Assembly: GCF_007197735.1 (NCBI RefSeq) | Contig: NZ_CP041637.1 | Span: 496,001 to 560,000, forward strand | DNA length: 64,000 nt | DNA from: Formosa sediminum | GTDB lineage: Bacteria; Bacteroidota; Bacteroidia; Flavobacteriales; Flavobacteriaceae | Direction: 5' to 3' | In this document: positions 48,233 to 58,523 of the stretch, piece after piece | How the letters are laid out: each line of letters opens with the position of its first letter | How positions within the stretch are numbered: position 1 is the stretch's first letter | Notes under the pieces: generated by a model | Told to the model about the DNA's origin: nothing | The model's input: only the letters and a program-made list of their open reading frames with translations | Database searches by the model: none | Position numbers and translations under genes: made by a program

Positions 48233-49358
48233 TTATAAACGATTTTACTTTGTCTGTAATATATTCTATTTGGTCGTCGTCTAACTCTGTATGCATAGGT
48301 AACGAGATTACTTCTTTAACTAATTGATTAGTCACTTCAAAATCGGCTTCGTTATAACGCGCGTCTGCATACGCTTTTTGCTTATGTAAAGGTATTGGGT
48401 AGTACACACCGCAAGGAATATCGTTTTCATTTAAAAACTTAACAAGGGCATCGCGATCTACTCCAGTAACTTTTAAAGTATATTGATGAAAGACATGATT
48501 GTCTTCGGCTCCATTTCTGAATGGAATAGTAATATGTTTTTCATCTTTAAAAGCAGCATCATATTTATTTGCAGCCGCTATTCTCGCTTTATTATAACCA
48601 TCTAAATTTGGCAATTTGGCTCCTAAAACAGCAGCTTGTATAGCATCTAATCTAGAATTAACTCCTACTACATCATGATGATAACGCTCATACATACCGT
48701 GATTAACAATTCCGCGAATGGTATGTGCTAGCTCATCATTATTCGTAAAGATTGCTCCACCATCACCATAACATCCTAAATTTTTAGAAGGGAAAAATGA
48801 AGTTGCTGCAACATCACCAATAGTTCCTGCTTTTACTTTGGTACCATCTTTATAGGTATAATTTGCACCTATAGCTTGGGCATTATCTTCTATTACATAT
48901 AAATTATTAGCTTTTGCTACTTCCATGATAGCCTCCATATTAGCACATTGACCAAATAAATGTACAGGCACAATTGCTTTAGTATTAGGCGTAATCGCGT
49001 TTTTAATTGCGTTTACATCTATGTTAAAAGTATCTGGTTCTACATCAACCAAAACAGGTGTTAATTGTAATAAAGCAATCACCTCAACAGTTGCGGCAAA
49101 TGTAAAATCTGTTGTGATAACCTCATCTCCAGGTTTTAATCCTAGACCCATCATTGCAATTTGTAACGCATCTGTACCATTTGCACATGGAATAACATGC
49201 TTTACATTTAAATACTGTTCTAAGTTTTTTTGAAATTCGTGAACCTTTGGTCCGTTTACAAATGCTGTTGTTTCTAAAACGTCTTGGATAGAATCGTTAA
49301 CAACATCCTTTATTCTTGCATATTGACTCTTTAAGTCAACCATTTGAATTTTTCTCAT
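48225..49358 (-). CDS. DegT/DnrJ/EryC1/StrS family sugar aminotransferase
   Basis: The 377-residue PLP enzyme has its lysine at 192 (SFFPSKNLGCYGDGGAIFT), EDNAQAIGA at 157 and the N-terminal KVHEFQKNLEQYL. The family adds an amino group to a keto-sugar nucleotide. The exact sugar cannot be told. Overlap with galE and divergence from the Kdo transferase gene suggest an envelope sugar pathway. Confidence 0.9.
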   Translation of the reverse strand: MRKIQMVDLKSQYARIKDVVNDSIQDVLETTAFVNGPKVHEFQKNLEQYLNVKHVIPCANGTDALQIAMMGLGLKPGDEVITTDFTFAATVEVIALLQLTPVLVDVEPDTFNIDVNAIKNAITPNTKAIVPVHLFGQCANMEAIMEVAKANNLYVIEDNAQAIGANYTYKDGTKVKAGTIGDVAATSFFPSKNLGCYGDGGAIFTNNDELAHTIRGIVNHGMYERYHHDVVGVNSRLDAIQAAVLGAKLPNLDGYNKARIAAANKYDAAFKDEKHITIPFRNGAEDNHVFHQYTLKVTGVDRDALVKFLNENDIPCGVYYPIPLHKQKAYADARYNEADFEVTNQLVKEVISLPMHTELDDDQIEYITDKVKSFINA

Positions 49359-49514
49359 AAAAAAGAAATTAAGGCCCTTTACACCAAAGTAAATAAACCA
49401 TGAAAATTAATAAATCCTTTTGGAACATTAAGCACACGAATTTACGAAAATCAGGAACGTTTACCAATCATATTATGACAAAGAAATCCTATTTTTGTCT
49501 CAAAGCTTTTTGAT

Positions 49515-50756
49515 TTGAGAATTCTATACAATATCGGCATATTCCTAGCGCATTATTTACTTCAGGTGATTGGTTTATTCAATTTAAAGATTAAATCTGG
49601 CGTTATTGGCCGTAAAGAAACTTTTGAAATTTTAAAACGTACAATAGCTCTTACAGATAAAACGCTTTGGTTTCATTGTGCTTCTTTGGGAGAGTATGAG
49701 CAAGGACTACCAGTATTTTCGGCCATTAAAACTTTATACCCCAAACATAAAGTGGTGCTTTCGTTTTTTTCCCCTTCGGGTTACGAAATAAGAAAAAATT
49801 CTCCAATTGCAGATTGTGTTGTGTATTTACCGCTTGACTCTAAAAGTAATGCTAAACTTTTTTTAGATCTGGTACATCCAGAACTGACTGTATTTGTAAA
49901 ATATGATATTTGGCCCAATTTATTAAACGCATTAAAACGCAGACAAGCAAGAGCCATTTTAATATCTGCACTATTTAGAAAAGAACAAATTTTCTTTAAA
50001 GCCTATGGTGGTTTTATGAAAAATGCGCTGTTTGCATTCGAGCATATTTTCACACAAGATGCCCGCTCTAAAGATCTTTTAAACGCTATTCATTACAACT
50101 CCGTAAGCATCTCTGGAGATACTCGCTTTGATCGAGTTTCTAGTCAGCTACAAATAGATAACACCTTAAATTTTATCGCCCAATTTAAACAAGACAACTT
50201 CTGCCTTGTAGCCGGAAGCACTTGGCCAGAAGACGAAAAATTATTGGTAAACTATATTAATAATGAAGCTCCCGTAAATGTGAAATTTATTATAGCACCA
50301 CACAATATTAAATCCAATCAGATCCATCAATTAAAACAGAACTTAAAGGTAAATACGGTGCTTTATTCAGAATACGATATGAACACCATATCTAAAGCCA
50401 CAGTGTTTATTATAGACACTATAGGCATACTAACAAAAATTTATAATTATGCAGATATTGCATATGTAGGTGGAGCAGTTGGAACAACAGGCTTACACAA
50501 TACTTTAGAACCTGCTGTGTTTGGAATACCTATAATCATTGGAAATCATTTTGAAAAATTTCCTGAGGCCAAGGCCATGTTAGACCATAAAGGCTTATTT
50601 TCTATTAGTAACCAAACCCAGTTAAATCAAGTAATTAACCAATTAACTCAAGATGAAAATGTTAGAAAAACAGCTGGAGCTAAAAATGCTTTATATATTA
50701 ATAAAAATAAAGGTGCTGTAAATACAATTAAAACGCATTTAAGCAAAAAAGTTTAA
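49515..50756 (+). CDS. waaA: 3-deoxy-D-manno-octulosonic acid (Kdo) transferase
   Basis: The 413-residue glycosyltransferase attaches Kdo to lipid A. Motifs are LWFHCASLGEYEQ (acceptor/catalytic Glu), FVKYDIWPN, VAGSTWPEDE and GGAVGTTGLHNTLEPAVFGIP. The start is a TTG at 49515; no ATG fits the conserved N-terminus (RILYNIGIFLAHYL). A TATTTTTG box (49490-49497) would give a leader of about 11-15 nt. Confidence 0.93.
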   Translation: MRILYNIGIFLAHYLLQVIGLFNLKIKSGVIGRKETFEILKRTIALTDKTLWFHCASLGEYEQGLPVFSAIKTLYPKHKVVLSFFSPSGYEIRKNSPIADCVVYLPLDSKSNAKLFLDLVHPELTVFVKYDIWPNLLNALKRRQARAILISALFRKEQIFFKAYGGFMKNALFAFEHIFTQDARSKDLLNAIHYNSVSISGDTRFDRVSSQLQIDNTLNFIAQFKQDNFCLVAGSTWPEDEKLLVNYINNEAPVNVKFIIAPHNIKSNQIHQLKQNLKVNTVLYSEYDMNTISKATVFIIDTIGILTKIYNYADIAYVGGAVGTTGLHNTLEPAVFGIPIIIGNHFEKFPEAKAMLDHKGLFSISNQTQLNQVINQLTQDENVRKTAGAKNALYINKNKGAVNTIKTHLSKKV

Positions 50757-50869
50757 TAATTCATATTTTTAACTAAAAATTAGAAAAAATTAACATTTTA
50801 AATATGATGATTTCTAATAAGTTATTAACTTGGCCCTTGAAAATTAACAATAACTATAACATTCAAATT

Positions 50870-51304
50870 ATGAAAAAAATTATTTTAAGTGCTGCGCTAG
50901 TGTTTGCTTTAGCTACAACTTTCACATCTTGTAGAGACGTAAAAGAAAAAGCAGACAATGCTGTTGAAGCAACTGGAGAAGCAATGGACGACGCTGCTGA
51001 TGCAACTGAAGGTGCTATGGAAGATGCCGGAGAAGCTATTGATGATGCTGCCGACGCAACAAAAGATGCCGTAAATGATGCAGTAGATGCAACTGGAGAA
51101 GCAATTGATGATGCTGCCGACGCAACAGAAGGTGCTGTAAAAGATGCATCTGATGCTGTTGATGGTGCTGCTACTGATGCTAAAAATACTGCTGACAAAG
51201 CTGTAAATGATGCTTCTAATGCTGTTGATGGTGCCGCTACTGATGCTAAAAATGCAACTAAAAAAGCTGCTAACGACGCAAATACTGCTATTCAAGGAAA
51301 ATAA
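50870..51304 (+). CDS. Repetitive Ala/Asp-rich lipoprotein (LEA-like)
   Basis: The ATG at 50870 is chosen for its lipoprotein signal (KKIILSAALVFALATTFTSC). The 144-residue product is nearly all degenerate 11-residue units rich in Ala, Asp and Glu (for example EAIDDAADATEGAVKDASDA). DNA copies recur at 66 nt (22 codons) and 120 nt. This composition resembles LEA group 3-type proteins and long amphipathic helices. It is probably anchored to the outer or inner membrane and might stabilise the envelope under stress; that role is inferred. Confidence 0.75.
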   Translation: MKKIILSAALVFALATTFTSCRDVKEKADNAVEATGEAMDDAADATEGAMEDAGEAIDDAADATKDAVNDAVDATGEAIDDAADATEGAVKDASDAVDGAATDAKNTADKAVNDASNAVDGAATDAKNATKKAANDANTAIQGK

Positions 51305-51328
51305 TTTATTTTCTTGAGTTAGAGACAA

Positions 51329-51365
51329 AAAAATCCCTTGTAATATTTTTTTACAAGGGATTTTT
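51329..51365. terminator. Bidirectional terminator
   Basis: A 15-bp stem (51329-51343 with 51351-51365) with a 7-nt loop lies between convergent genes, with A and T runs on both sides. Confidence 0.88.
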
Positions 51366-51369
51366 ATAT

Positions 51370-51761
51370 TTAAAACACTAAGCTCGCCATTTTATATTTC
51401 CACTTAAACGGCTGGATTTTAGCATCTACTTTCTTTTTATAGGATGAAAAAACATTATCATCTCCAAAAGCTTTACTTACCATGCCATCATGAGTTTTCT
51501 TACGATTAAGAATTTTAGACTTTTTGGTATCATCGTCGTCTGAACTTCCCATAATATCTACGACATCACTTACAAAACTTTTGTTTTCGGATTCTACTTT
51601 AGATGTGATATCTGAGGACACTCCTAAATCCTTACTAGGTTTTAAAGCCGATAGTAAATCTGTTGAAACTCTGGGGTAGGTAATTTAATATTTTGTGCTT
51701 GACTTACTGTAGAACCTAATGCTAAAACAAGTAAACACATGTAAACGAGTGATTTTTTCAT
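51370..51761 (-). pseudogene. Frameshifted secreted protein, unknown family
   Basis: An ATG at 51761 opens a signal peptide (MKKSLVYMCLLVLALGS, then TVSQAQ) and reads NIKLPTP, then leaves frame at a C4 run (G4 at 51673-51676 on the plus strand). One extra C would join it to the downstream frame (RVSTDLLSALKPSKDLGVSS), which continues to the stop at 51370. The repaired product would have about 130 residues, with an acidic SSDDDD patch and a basic C-terminus. The defect is real decay, a phase-variable tract or a sequencing error. I do not recognise the family. Confidence 0.72.
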
Positions 51762-51821
51762 AATTAATAACGTTTTGGTTAGAATGCCTAAATTGAATAC
51801 CTTATTATTTTTCTGTTATCA

Positions 51822-52805
51822 TTATAAAATCGAGGCTATAGCTTTCAATTCTGAATCTGAAAACTCTAAATTATTTAAGGTCTTTAAATTTTCTAATAAT
51901 TGAGATTTTGTGCTCACCCCAACTAATACAGACGTTATTCTATCATCTTTTAATAGCCATGCTATAGCTAATTGTGCTAAACTCTGGTTACGAGATTCTG
52001 CAATTGCATTTAAACGTACAACTTTATCCATGATTTCAGGAGTTACATGTTCCTTTTGTAAAAACCCTGTTGCTTTTGAAGCTCTTGAGTTTTTTGGTAT
52101 ACCCTTTATATATTTATCCGACAATAACCCTTGTGCTAAAGGTGAAAATGCAATTGCCCCTATGCCTTCTTGTTCTAATACATCTAATAATCCATCTTCT
52201 ACCCAGCGATCTAACATACTATATCTTGGCTGATGAATTAAACATGGTGTGCCTAATGTTTTTAAAATTTCAGCAGCCCTTTGGGTTTCTGTGGCACTGT
52301 AATTTGAAATCCCTACGTATAATGCTTTACCTTGTCTAACTATTAAATCTAATGCAGACATAGTTTCTTCTAAAGGCGTATTTGGATCTGGTCTGTGGTG
52401 ATAAAACACATCTACATAGTCTAAACCCATACGCTTCAAACTCTGATCTAAACTAGACACCAAATATTTTTTAGATCCCCATTCTCCATAAGGACCAGGC
52501 CACATCTTATATCCAGCTTTTGTAGAAATAATAAGCTCGTCTCGATATGGCAAGAAACTAGATTTTAAAATTTTGCCAAAATTAGATTCTGCACTCCCAG
52601 GAGGCGGTCCGTAATTATTAGCTAAATCAAAATGTGTGATTCCATTATCAAATGCGGTGTGCAACATTTGCTTTCCATTATCTAAGGTATCTACATCGCC
52701 AAAATTATGCCATAATCCTAATGAAAGTAATGGCAAAACCAATCCGCTTTTTCCACACCTTCTATAGATCATGCTGTTATATCTATTATCGTTTGCTTGA
52801 TACAT
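51822..52805 (-). CDS. Aldo/keto reductase (YghZ-like)
   Basis: The 327-residue NADPH-dependent barrel has the catalytic Asp and Tyr in THFDLANNYGPPPGSAE, Lys in ISTKAGYKMWPGPYG and His in DVFYHHRPD. The GYKMWPGPYG stretch matches YghZ, which reduces L-glyceraldehyde 3-phosphate and methylglyoxal-like aldehydes. The start at 52805 adds about 12 residues before the usual Met (MIYRRCGKSGL), which may be the true start (52769). It is a single gene. Confidence 0.9.
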   Translation of the reverse strand: MYQANDNRYNSMIYRRCGKSGLVLPLLSLGLWHNFGDVDTLDNGKQMLHTAFDNGITHFDLANNYGPPPGSAESNFGKILKSSFLPYRDELIISTKAGYKMWPGPYGEWGSKKYLVSSLDQSLKRMGLDYVDVFYHHRPDPNTPLEETMSALDLIVRQGKALYVGISNYSATETQRAAEILKTLGTPCLIHQPRYSMLDRWVEDGLLDVLEQEGIGAIAFSPLAQGLLSDKYIKGIPKNSRASKATGFLQKEHVTPEIMDKVVRLNAIAESRNQSLAQLAIAWLLKDDRITSVLVGVSTKSQLLENLKTLNNLEFSDSELKAIASIL

Positions 52806-52892
52806 GTCTGTCGATTTAATTAATATTTCACCTCAAAAATATAAAATATTTATACGCTAAGTTTTTATATGAAACATTGTATGTATAAGCAC

Positions 52893-55142
52893 CTATTCTC
52901 CAAATACTTTCTCTTTTTTCTTTTTTCCAAAAAGACGTTTAAAAAAACCATCGCGTTTGTCAGGCTCACAATCTAAAGCTTCTAAAACGTCTTGAGATGG
53001 CGAATTAAACTTGGCATTTGTAATGTTATTAAAATCTGAATCTTTATTTAATCGGTTTAAAAAATTAGCAACTATGGGTAAAGCAGAATTGGCACCTTGA
53101 CCAATACCCGTACTACTAAACCCAATTTGATGATTATCGTTACCAACCCAAGAACCCATTACTAAATGTGGTGTAATACTCATAAACCAACCATCGCGAT
53201 TATCTTGTGTTGTTCCTGTTTTTCCTGCCATATCGTTAGTTATATCATACGTAGTACGCATTCTTGTGGCTGTACCCTCGTCTATGGTTGCTTTCATAAA
53301 TTGTATCATGATTTCGCGAGTACGAGCTGAGAACGCGGCTTCTAATGGTGCTTTTGGTTTATACTGATATAATATTTTACCATCTTTATTTTCAATTTTT
53401 TCTATAAAATAGGGTCTTGAAGGGATGCTCTGGTTTGCATAACTGGTATAAGCTGCAGTGAGCTCCATAAGCGATAATTCGGCAGTTCCTAATGCTAAAG
53501 ATGGTACTTTTGGTAAATCTGAAATTATTCCCATTTTACGTGCTTGTGCTATAACTGGATTAATACCTACAGTTTCCATTACTTTAACAGCAATCGTATT
53601 TATAGATCTACTTAAAGCTTTTTCTAACGAATAGTTCATATAAGGGTCTTGTTCTTCATCAGAAGCATTTGAAGGAGTCCAACCGTCTTTATCTGTATAG
53701 GTAATTTCTTTCACAGAAAAATAAGTACAAGGCTCCATGCCAGATTCTAAAGCCGCAGTATAAACAATAGGTTTAAAGGTAGATCCAACTTGACGTTTAC
53801 CCATAGTAACATGGTCATATTTAAAATGTTCAAAATTTACACCACCAACATATGCTCTAACAGCTCCTGTTTGAGGCTCAATTGCAACAAAACCTGCATT
53901 TAAAAACTTTAAATAATGTTTTAAACTATCTATTGTAGATAATGAAACTATAGTATCTCCTTCGTAAGTAAATATAGGTTTCTTCGATTTTTTTCTGAGT
54001 GAATCCATAATTTGAGATTCAGTAAGCTTCTTGGTTTTTAACCGCTTATATTCTGGTAATTTCTTTACAATTTCATTTACTAATGCTTCATTTTTCAGCC
54101 AAGGCGCAGAGGCACCATAAGCATTTTCAAATTGAACTTGCAAACGCTCCATATGGCTTGTCATACCTTTCTCGGCATACTCTTGCATTGTATTATCTAG
54201 AGTGGTAGTTATTTTAAGGCCATCTGTATATAAATCATAATCCGTTTGATCTGTATGATTAATACTGTCTAAAACACGGGTTACTTGTTTACGTACTTGT
54301 TCTCTAAAATATGGAGCTAAACCTTCGTTGTAGGTAAATTTGTGATAATCTATTTTTAAAGGCGAATTACTCTCTTTTAAACGTGTAGCGTTATCTATAT
54401 AACCATATTTTTCCATTTGCTGTAAAACAATGTCGCGACGAAACTGACTACGTTCAGGGAACAATCTGGGGTTATAACTATGATTTGCTTTTAATGTTCC
54501 GACAAGTGTAGAAGCTTCAGACAAACTAAGTTCGTGTGTTGTTTTATTAAAAAAACGTTGAGATGCACTTTCTATTCCAAAAGTATTTTCACTAAAAGGT
54601 ACTGTATTTAAATACAAGGTTAAAATATCATTTTTATCGTATATAGCCTCTATACGTGAAGCAATAATCATTTCAGAAATTTTATTAACTGGTAGTGATA
54701 AAATACCATGCTTATCTCTTCCATATAAATTTTTAGCTAATTGCTGGGTTATGGTACTACCACCTCCAGCAGAATCGTCTTGAAGTAATAAGCTTTTAAA
54801 AAACACTCTAAAAAAACTACGATAATCAATACCTTCATGCTCATAAAAACGAGCATCCTCTGTAGCAACTAGCCCATCTATAAGATATTGTGGGATGTCT
54901 TTATATTCAATTATACTCCTATCAAACACAAAGTATTTACCCAATAAGGCTTTATTATTATCTAATATAAGACTAGCTTCTGCTTGTTTTAAATCAGAAA
55001 GCTCAGTTTTAGACGGTATTTTACCCCACAATCCAACATAAATGCTTCCAATAAAGAGAAGTAATAATATAAAACCTGCTATACCTATTTTTATAATTAA
55101 GGCAATCCAGTTTTTCTTCTTTTTTTGTGTATTTTTTTTCAA
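52893..55142 (-). CDS. Penicillin-binding protein 1A (glycosyltransferase/transpeptidase)
   Basis: The 749-residue protein has an N-terminal membrane helix (about 12-37), a GT51 domain with catalytic Glu95 (ATEDARFYEHEG) and GGGSTITQQLAKNLYGRD, then a transpeptidase domain with Ser454-Lys457 (GSTFKPIVY), Ser513-Asn515 (SRSIN) and Lys641-Gly643 (KTGTTQDNRDGW). It polymerises and cross-links peptidoglycan. Length and layout are normal for class A enzymes of Bacteroidota. Confidence 0.95.
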   Translation of the reverse strand: MKKNTQKKKKNWIALIIKIGIAGFILLLLFIGSIYVGLWGKIPSKTELSDLKQAEASLILDNNKALLGKYFVFDRSIIEYKDIPQYLIDGLVATEDARFYEHEGIDYRSFFRVFFKSLLLQDDSAGGGSTITQQLAKNLYGRDKHGILSLPVNKISEMIIASRIEAIYDKNDILTLYLNTVPFSENTFGIESASQRFFNKTTHELSLSEASTLVGTLKANHSYNPRLFPERSQFRRDIVLQQMEKYGYIDNATRLKESNSPLKIDYHKFTYNEGLAPYFREQVRKQVTRVLDSINHTDQTDYDLYTDGLKITTTLDNTMQEYAEKGMTSHMERLQVQFENAYGASAPWLKNEALVNEIVKKLPEYKRLKTKKLTESQIMDSLRKKSKKPIFTYEGDTIVSLSTIDSLKHYLKFLNAGFVAIEPQTGAVRAYVGGVNFEHFKYDHVTMGKRQVGSTFKPIVYTAALESGMEPCTYFSVKEITYTDKDGWTPSNASDEEQDPYMNYSLEKALSRSINTIAVKVMETVGINPVIAQARKMGIISDLPKVPSLALGTAELSLMELTAAYTSYANQSIPSRPYFIEKIENKDGKILYQYKPKAPLEAAFSARTREIMIQFMKATIDEGTATRMRTTYDITNDMAGKTGTTQDNRDGWFMSITPHLVMGSWVGNDNHQIGFSSTGIGQGANSALPIVANFLNRLNKDSDFNNITNAKFNSPSQDVLEALDCEPDKRDGFFKRLFGKKKKEKVFGE

Positions 55143-55438
55143 GTTTAAAATTTAAAATGCGTTTAACTTAAGTGTTATCCGGAATTGATCTTATGCAATA
55201 AAATAATGTCAGTGCTTTTTACTTTATTAATCCTCTTAGCATTAACAAAACGACCTAAAAGCTAAATTATTCTAAAAGATCATTTTTTATTAACTTTAAA
55301 GATAGATGGATTTAACTCTAATAACATAAAACAAAATTAAGATGGTTTCTATATGTTGATCATATAGTTTAAAAGCAAATTTAGGCTATTTTTGCGTAAA
55401 TTAATAGATTACACTAACTAACAACTAGCCTTCCTCAA

Positions 55439-57760
55439 ATGAATAATTTCAGTAAATTCTTTATAATTTTAAGCTGCTTTATGTGGGTTCTTGTAGGTCA
55501 TGCCCAAGATAAAGAAAAACCTAAAGTAGCATTAGTACTTAGTGGAGGTGGTGCTTTGGGAGTCGCTCACATTCCAACGTTACAAAAATTAGACTCTTTA
55601 GGCATTGTTCCTGATTTAATAGTGGGCACAAGTATGGGAAGTATTGTAGGCGGATTATATGCTATTGGATATACAGGAGACGAAATAGCAGAACTCGCCA
55701 AAACAACAGATTGGGATGCCCTGTTTACTGGTGATGTGTCTATAAAAGATGTAAGTAATGAGGAAAAAAGTGAATTTGAACGCTACTCCTTAGATTTTGA
55801 AATTGTAAATGGAAAAATAAAACCATTAGTAGCAATATTAAACGATCAGAATTTAAGAGATTTTTTTAGCGTCTTAACTTATCCTGTTTATAATATTAAC
55901 AATTTCGACGATTTCTCTATCCCTTTTAGATCTATGACCACGGATATTGTTAATGGTGAACAACTGCTTATATCTCAAGGCTCTTTAACTACTGCAATGC
56001 GCGCAAGCATGTCTATTCCTGGCGTTTTTAAACCTGTAGAATATGAAAACACATTATTGGTAGACGGAGGTGTTTTAAATAATTTTCCTGTAGATGTTGC
56101 AAAAAAAATGGGAGCAGATTTTATAATCGGAAGTGAAGTTAGTGGTGGATTACGCAAAAAAAAGGAATTAGATAATCTAGAAAATGTGCTTTTTCAAACC
56201 GGTATGATTTCTAGTAAAATTCTTACCGAAAAAAACAAACAAGATTGCGATATTTTAATTGATAACGTTCCTAATTTACAGTTTACATCTAGTGATTTTG
56301 ACAAAACTGATATAATTTATCAAGACGGAAAAAAAGCAGTACACGACAATGAAGATAAGTTTGTTGCCTTGGCCGAAATGTTAAAACCTTACAAACAAAG
56401 AACACACCAAAAGCCAAACATGGACAGAGTTGTAAGCGTAGACACTATTATATATAAAGGCATTAGTAAAAACAATTTGCGTTTGGTAATGTGTCGTTCC
56501 GATCTAAAACCCCATCAAGAATATACTACAGCCGAAGCCAGAAACCATATTAATAGAATTCTCGGAACCAATTTATTTAGTTCTATATACACCAACCCTA
56601 TTATAAATGGGGCAACTACCGGTGTAGAGATTACGGCTAAAGAAAAAGCACTTAATCAAATTAAATTAGCTGGACATTTTGATAATTACAGAGGTGTAGG
56701 ACTATTAGTAAACTACACTGGCAGAAACATAATCGGAGCCTCTTCGCGTTTAATGACTACAATAGATATTGCTGAACAACCTAAATTTAAGGTACAGTAT
56801 CAAAAGATATTTGGGAACAATAAAGATTTTTGGTTTAGATCTGAAATTTTTGGGGTTAAACTAGATCAAGATGTTTTTATAAGTGGAGAATCTGTAGATG
56901 AAATGAATTATAAATACTTACAAATAGACAACTCTATTAATAAAAACATTCATACCTTAAAAAGTTTTATCGGAGTAGGTTTAAGCTATCAAAATACAAG
57001 TCTAAAACCCGAAGCCGATCCTGATATCGCTAATAACATTTTTAACCTTATAAATTACAAACTAAGAACTACAGAGGTATATGGACAATATGCTTACAAC
57101 ACTTTAGATAAAGTGTTTTTCCCTTCAAAAGGGTTAAACATTGAAACCCGCTTAGGACGAGCTTTTTATAATAATGTAAACGCTAAATTTTACGACAGAT
57201 CTATTAGAGACAATGAATCTGGACATTTAACTGGATTTACAAAATTAAGATTTCACCTAAAAAACATAATTGCAATAAATGGTAAACTAAGTGTATTAGT
57301 TGGTGGAAATGTTGGATTTACATTTTTAGACGACGTAGAATCTGACGATGCATCATACCAAGAATTAGGTTATGGGGCCAACTATTATATTGGAGGAAAT
57401 ATTAGACGTACCCGTAGAGACAATTACAAATTTTATGGCCTACTTGAAGACGAACTGCCTGTAACTCAATTTATGGGCGCCAATATTGCCGTACAATATG
57501 AATGTATTAAAAATTTGTATGTTACACCTCATTTTAATATCGCTTCTGTTGGTTTTGATGATTTTTCTGATTTCTCTAAAAATGCATTTTCCCCCACTGG
57601 AGAATGGAAAGACAATTTGGAAACTAGCAACCTTGTATCTCTAGGTACTACATTCTCTTATAACTCTATACTTGGCCCAATAGATTTGGATTTAAGCTGG
57701 GTAAATAGCACAGAAAAATTTAGACTATCATTTGCACTGGGTATTCCTTTAGGACGATAA
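55439..57760 (+). CDS. Patatin-like phospholipase fused to an outer-membrane barrel
   Basis: The 773-residue protein has a signal peptide (cleaved near HAQ, residue 23), a patatin domain with the oxyanion loop SGGGALGVAH, the nucleophile Ser65 (GTSMGS) and Asp209 (VDGG), then a POTRA-like part and a BamA-type barrel ending in a hydrophobic strand (RLSFALGIPLGR). This is the PlpD-like layout, in which the barrel holds or secretes the lipase. Phospholipase A1 activity is known for relatives. It stands alone, divergent from PBP1A. Confidence 0.9.
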   Translation: MNNFSKFFIILSCFMWVLVGHAQDKEKPKVALVLSGGGALGVAHIPTLQKLDSLGIVPDLIVGTSMGSIVGGLYAIGYTGDEIAELAKTTDWDALFTGDVSIKDVSNEEKSEFERYSLDFEIVNGKIKPLVAILNDQNLRDFFSVLTYPVYNINNFDDFSIPFRSMTTDIVNGEQLLISQGSLTTAMRASMSIPGVFKPVEYENTLLVDGGVLNNFPVDVAKKMGADFIIGSEVSGGLRKKKELDNLENVLFQTGMISSKILTEKNKQDCDILIDNVPNLQFTSSDFDKTDIIYQDGKKAVHDNEDKFVALAEMLKPYKQRTHQKPNMDRVVSVDTIIYKGISKNNLRLVMCRSDLKPHQEYTTAEARNHINRILGTNLFSSIYTNPIINGATTGVEITAKEKALNQIKLAGHFDNYRGVGLLVNYTGRNIIGASSRLMTTIDIAEQPKFKVQYQKIFGNNKDFWFRSEIFGVKLDQDVFISGESVDEMNYKYLQIDNSINKNIHTLKSFIGVGLSYQNTSLKPEADPDIANNIFNLINYKLRTTEVYGQYAYNTLDKVFFPSKGLNIETRLGRAFYNNVNAKFYDRSIRDNESGHLTGFTKLRFHLKNIIAINGKLSVLVGGNVGFTFLDDVESDDASYQELGYGANYYIGGNIRRTRRDNYKFYGLLEDELPVTQFMGANIAVQYECIKNLYVTPHFNIASVGFDDFSDFSKNAFSPTGEWKDNLETSNLVSLGTTFSYNSILGPIDLDLSWVNSTEKFRLSFALGIPLGR

Positions 57761-57805
57761 AATAGTGTAGTATATTATTATTGTTATTGGCTTCAAAATA
57801 ATATA

Positions 57806-58261
57806 CTACAAATGATCTTTAACAGGTACATCTACAACTTCAAAAAACACTTCGCCATTTTTATTCATACCGTTAATGAATAATTTAATTTTATCATGAT
57901 CGCCTTAATACACCTTCAAATTATTCAATGTGTTTGGTGAAATATTAAAATTCGGAATCCAATCTAAAGTGTTGTAAAACTGTTTTGATTCTTTAGTATT
58001 AAATGTAAACAATGGTCTTTCAAAAGTTAGCGTAGGTTCTGTAAAACCAAAATCAGTCTGATTTTCAAAGTAATTATACCCCGCAGCTAAATCATTATTA
58101 TATTCATAAGCTTCTTTTAAATCTACATATATAGCACCATACTGCCCTCTTGAACCATAGTTATAAGCATATATGTCAAGCCTAATGGAAGTGACATCAC
58201 TTAATTGAATATCAAATTTCACCAAAAAAACAAGTAATGTATTAAACAGGTTTAAAAACAC
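57806..58261 (-). pseudogene. C-terminal remnant of an unidentified gene, with internal stop
   Basis: The frame reads SDVTSIRLDIYAYNYGSRG and continues to TLNNLKVY, meets TAA at 57905-57907, and then goes on sensibly in the same frame for 32 codons (GDHDKIKLFINGMNKNGEVF, then FEVVDVPVKDHL) to a TAG at 57806. Upstream the frame is closed at 58262 and there is no ATG, only a GTG. It therefore looks like the end of a larger protein, cut off at the 5' side and broken by a nonsense change. The family was not recognised. It lies between the patatin gene and the tRNA cluster. Confidence 0.7.
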
Positions 58262-58341
58262 TTAAATAGCACACTAACAAAGCTAGTTCACAACATTCAA
58301 AGTAATTAGAAAAATAGACTAAAACACTACTTTTACAAAAT

Positions 58342-58375
58342 AAAAAAGCCTTTATCTATTAAGATAAAGGCTTTT
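58342..58375 (-). terminator. Terminator after the downstream tRNA-Leu
   Basis: Perfect 14-bp stem (58344-58357 with 58362-58375), loop ATTA; U6 on the minus strand. Confidence 0.85.
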
Positions 58376-58377
58376 AG

Positions 58378-58463
58378 TACAGAAGGCGGGACTTGAACCC
58401 GCACGGGCATTACTACCCATTGGATTTTAAGTCCAACGTGTCTACCAATTCCACCACTTCTGC
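58378..58463 (-). tRNA. tRNA-Leu (anticodon TAA), copy 1
   Basis: An 86-nt cloverleaf with a long variable arm, anticodon loop ACTTAAAAT, T-loop GGTTCAAGTCC and discriminator A. The acceptor is GCAGAAG/CTTCTGT. The body from the D-arm to the T-arm is identical to copy 2. Confidence 0.95.
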
Positions 58464-58523
58464 GCGGTATGTTATTTGAATTAAAACAACATCTATACGG
58501 ATAGAAACTGAAATTAATAATAA

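Noticed and set aside
50863-51328. Ser/Ala-rich and Cys/Ser-rich minus-strand frames opposite the LEA-like gene
   Set aside because: They are antisense shadows of a repetitive gene with strong codon bias; no start signals.
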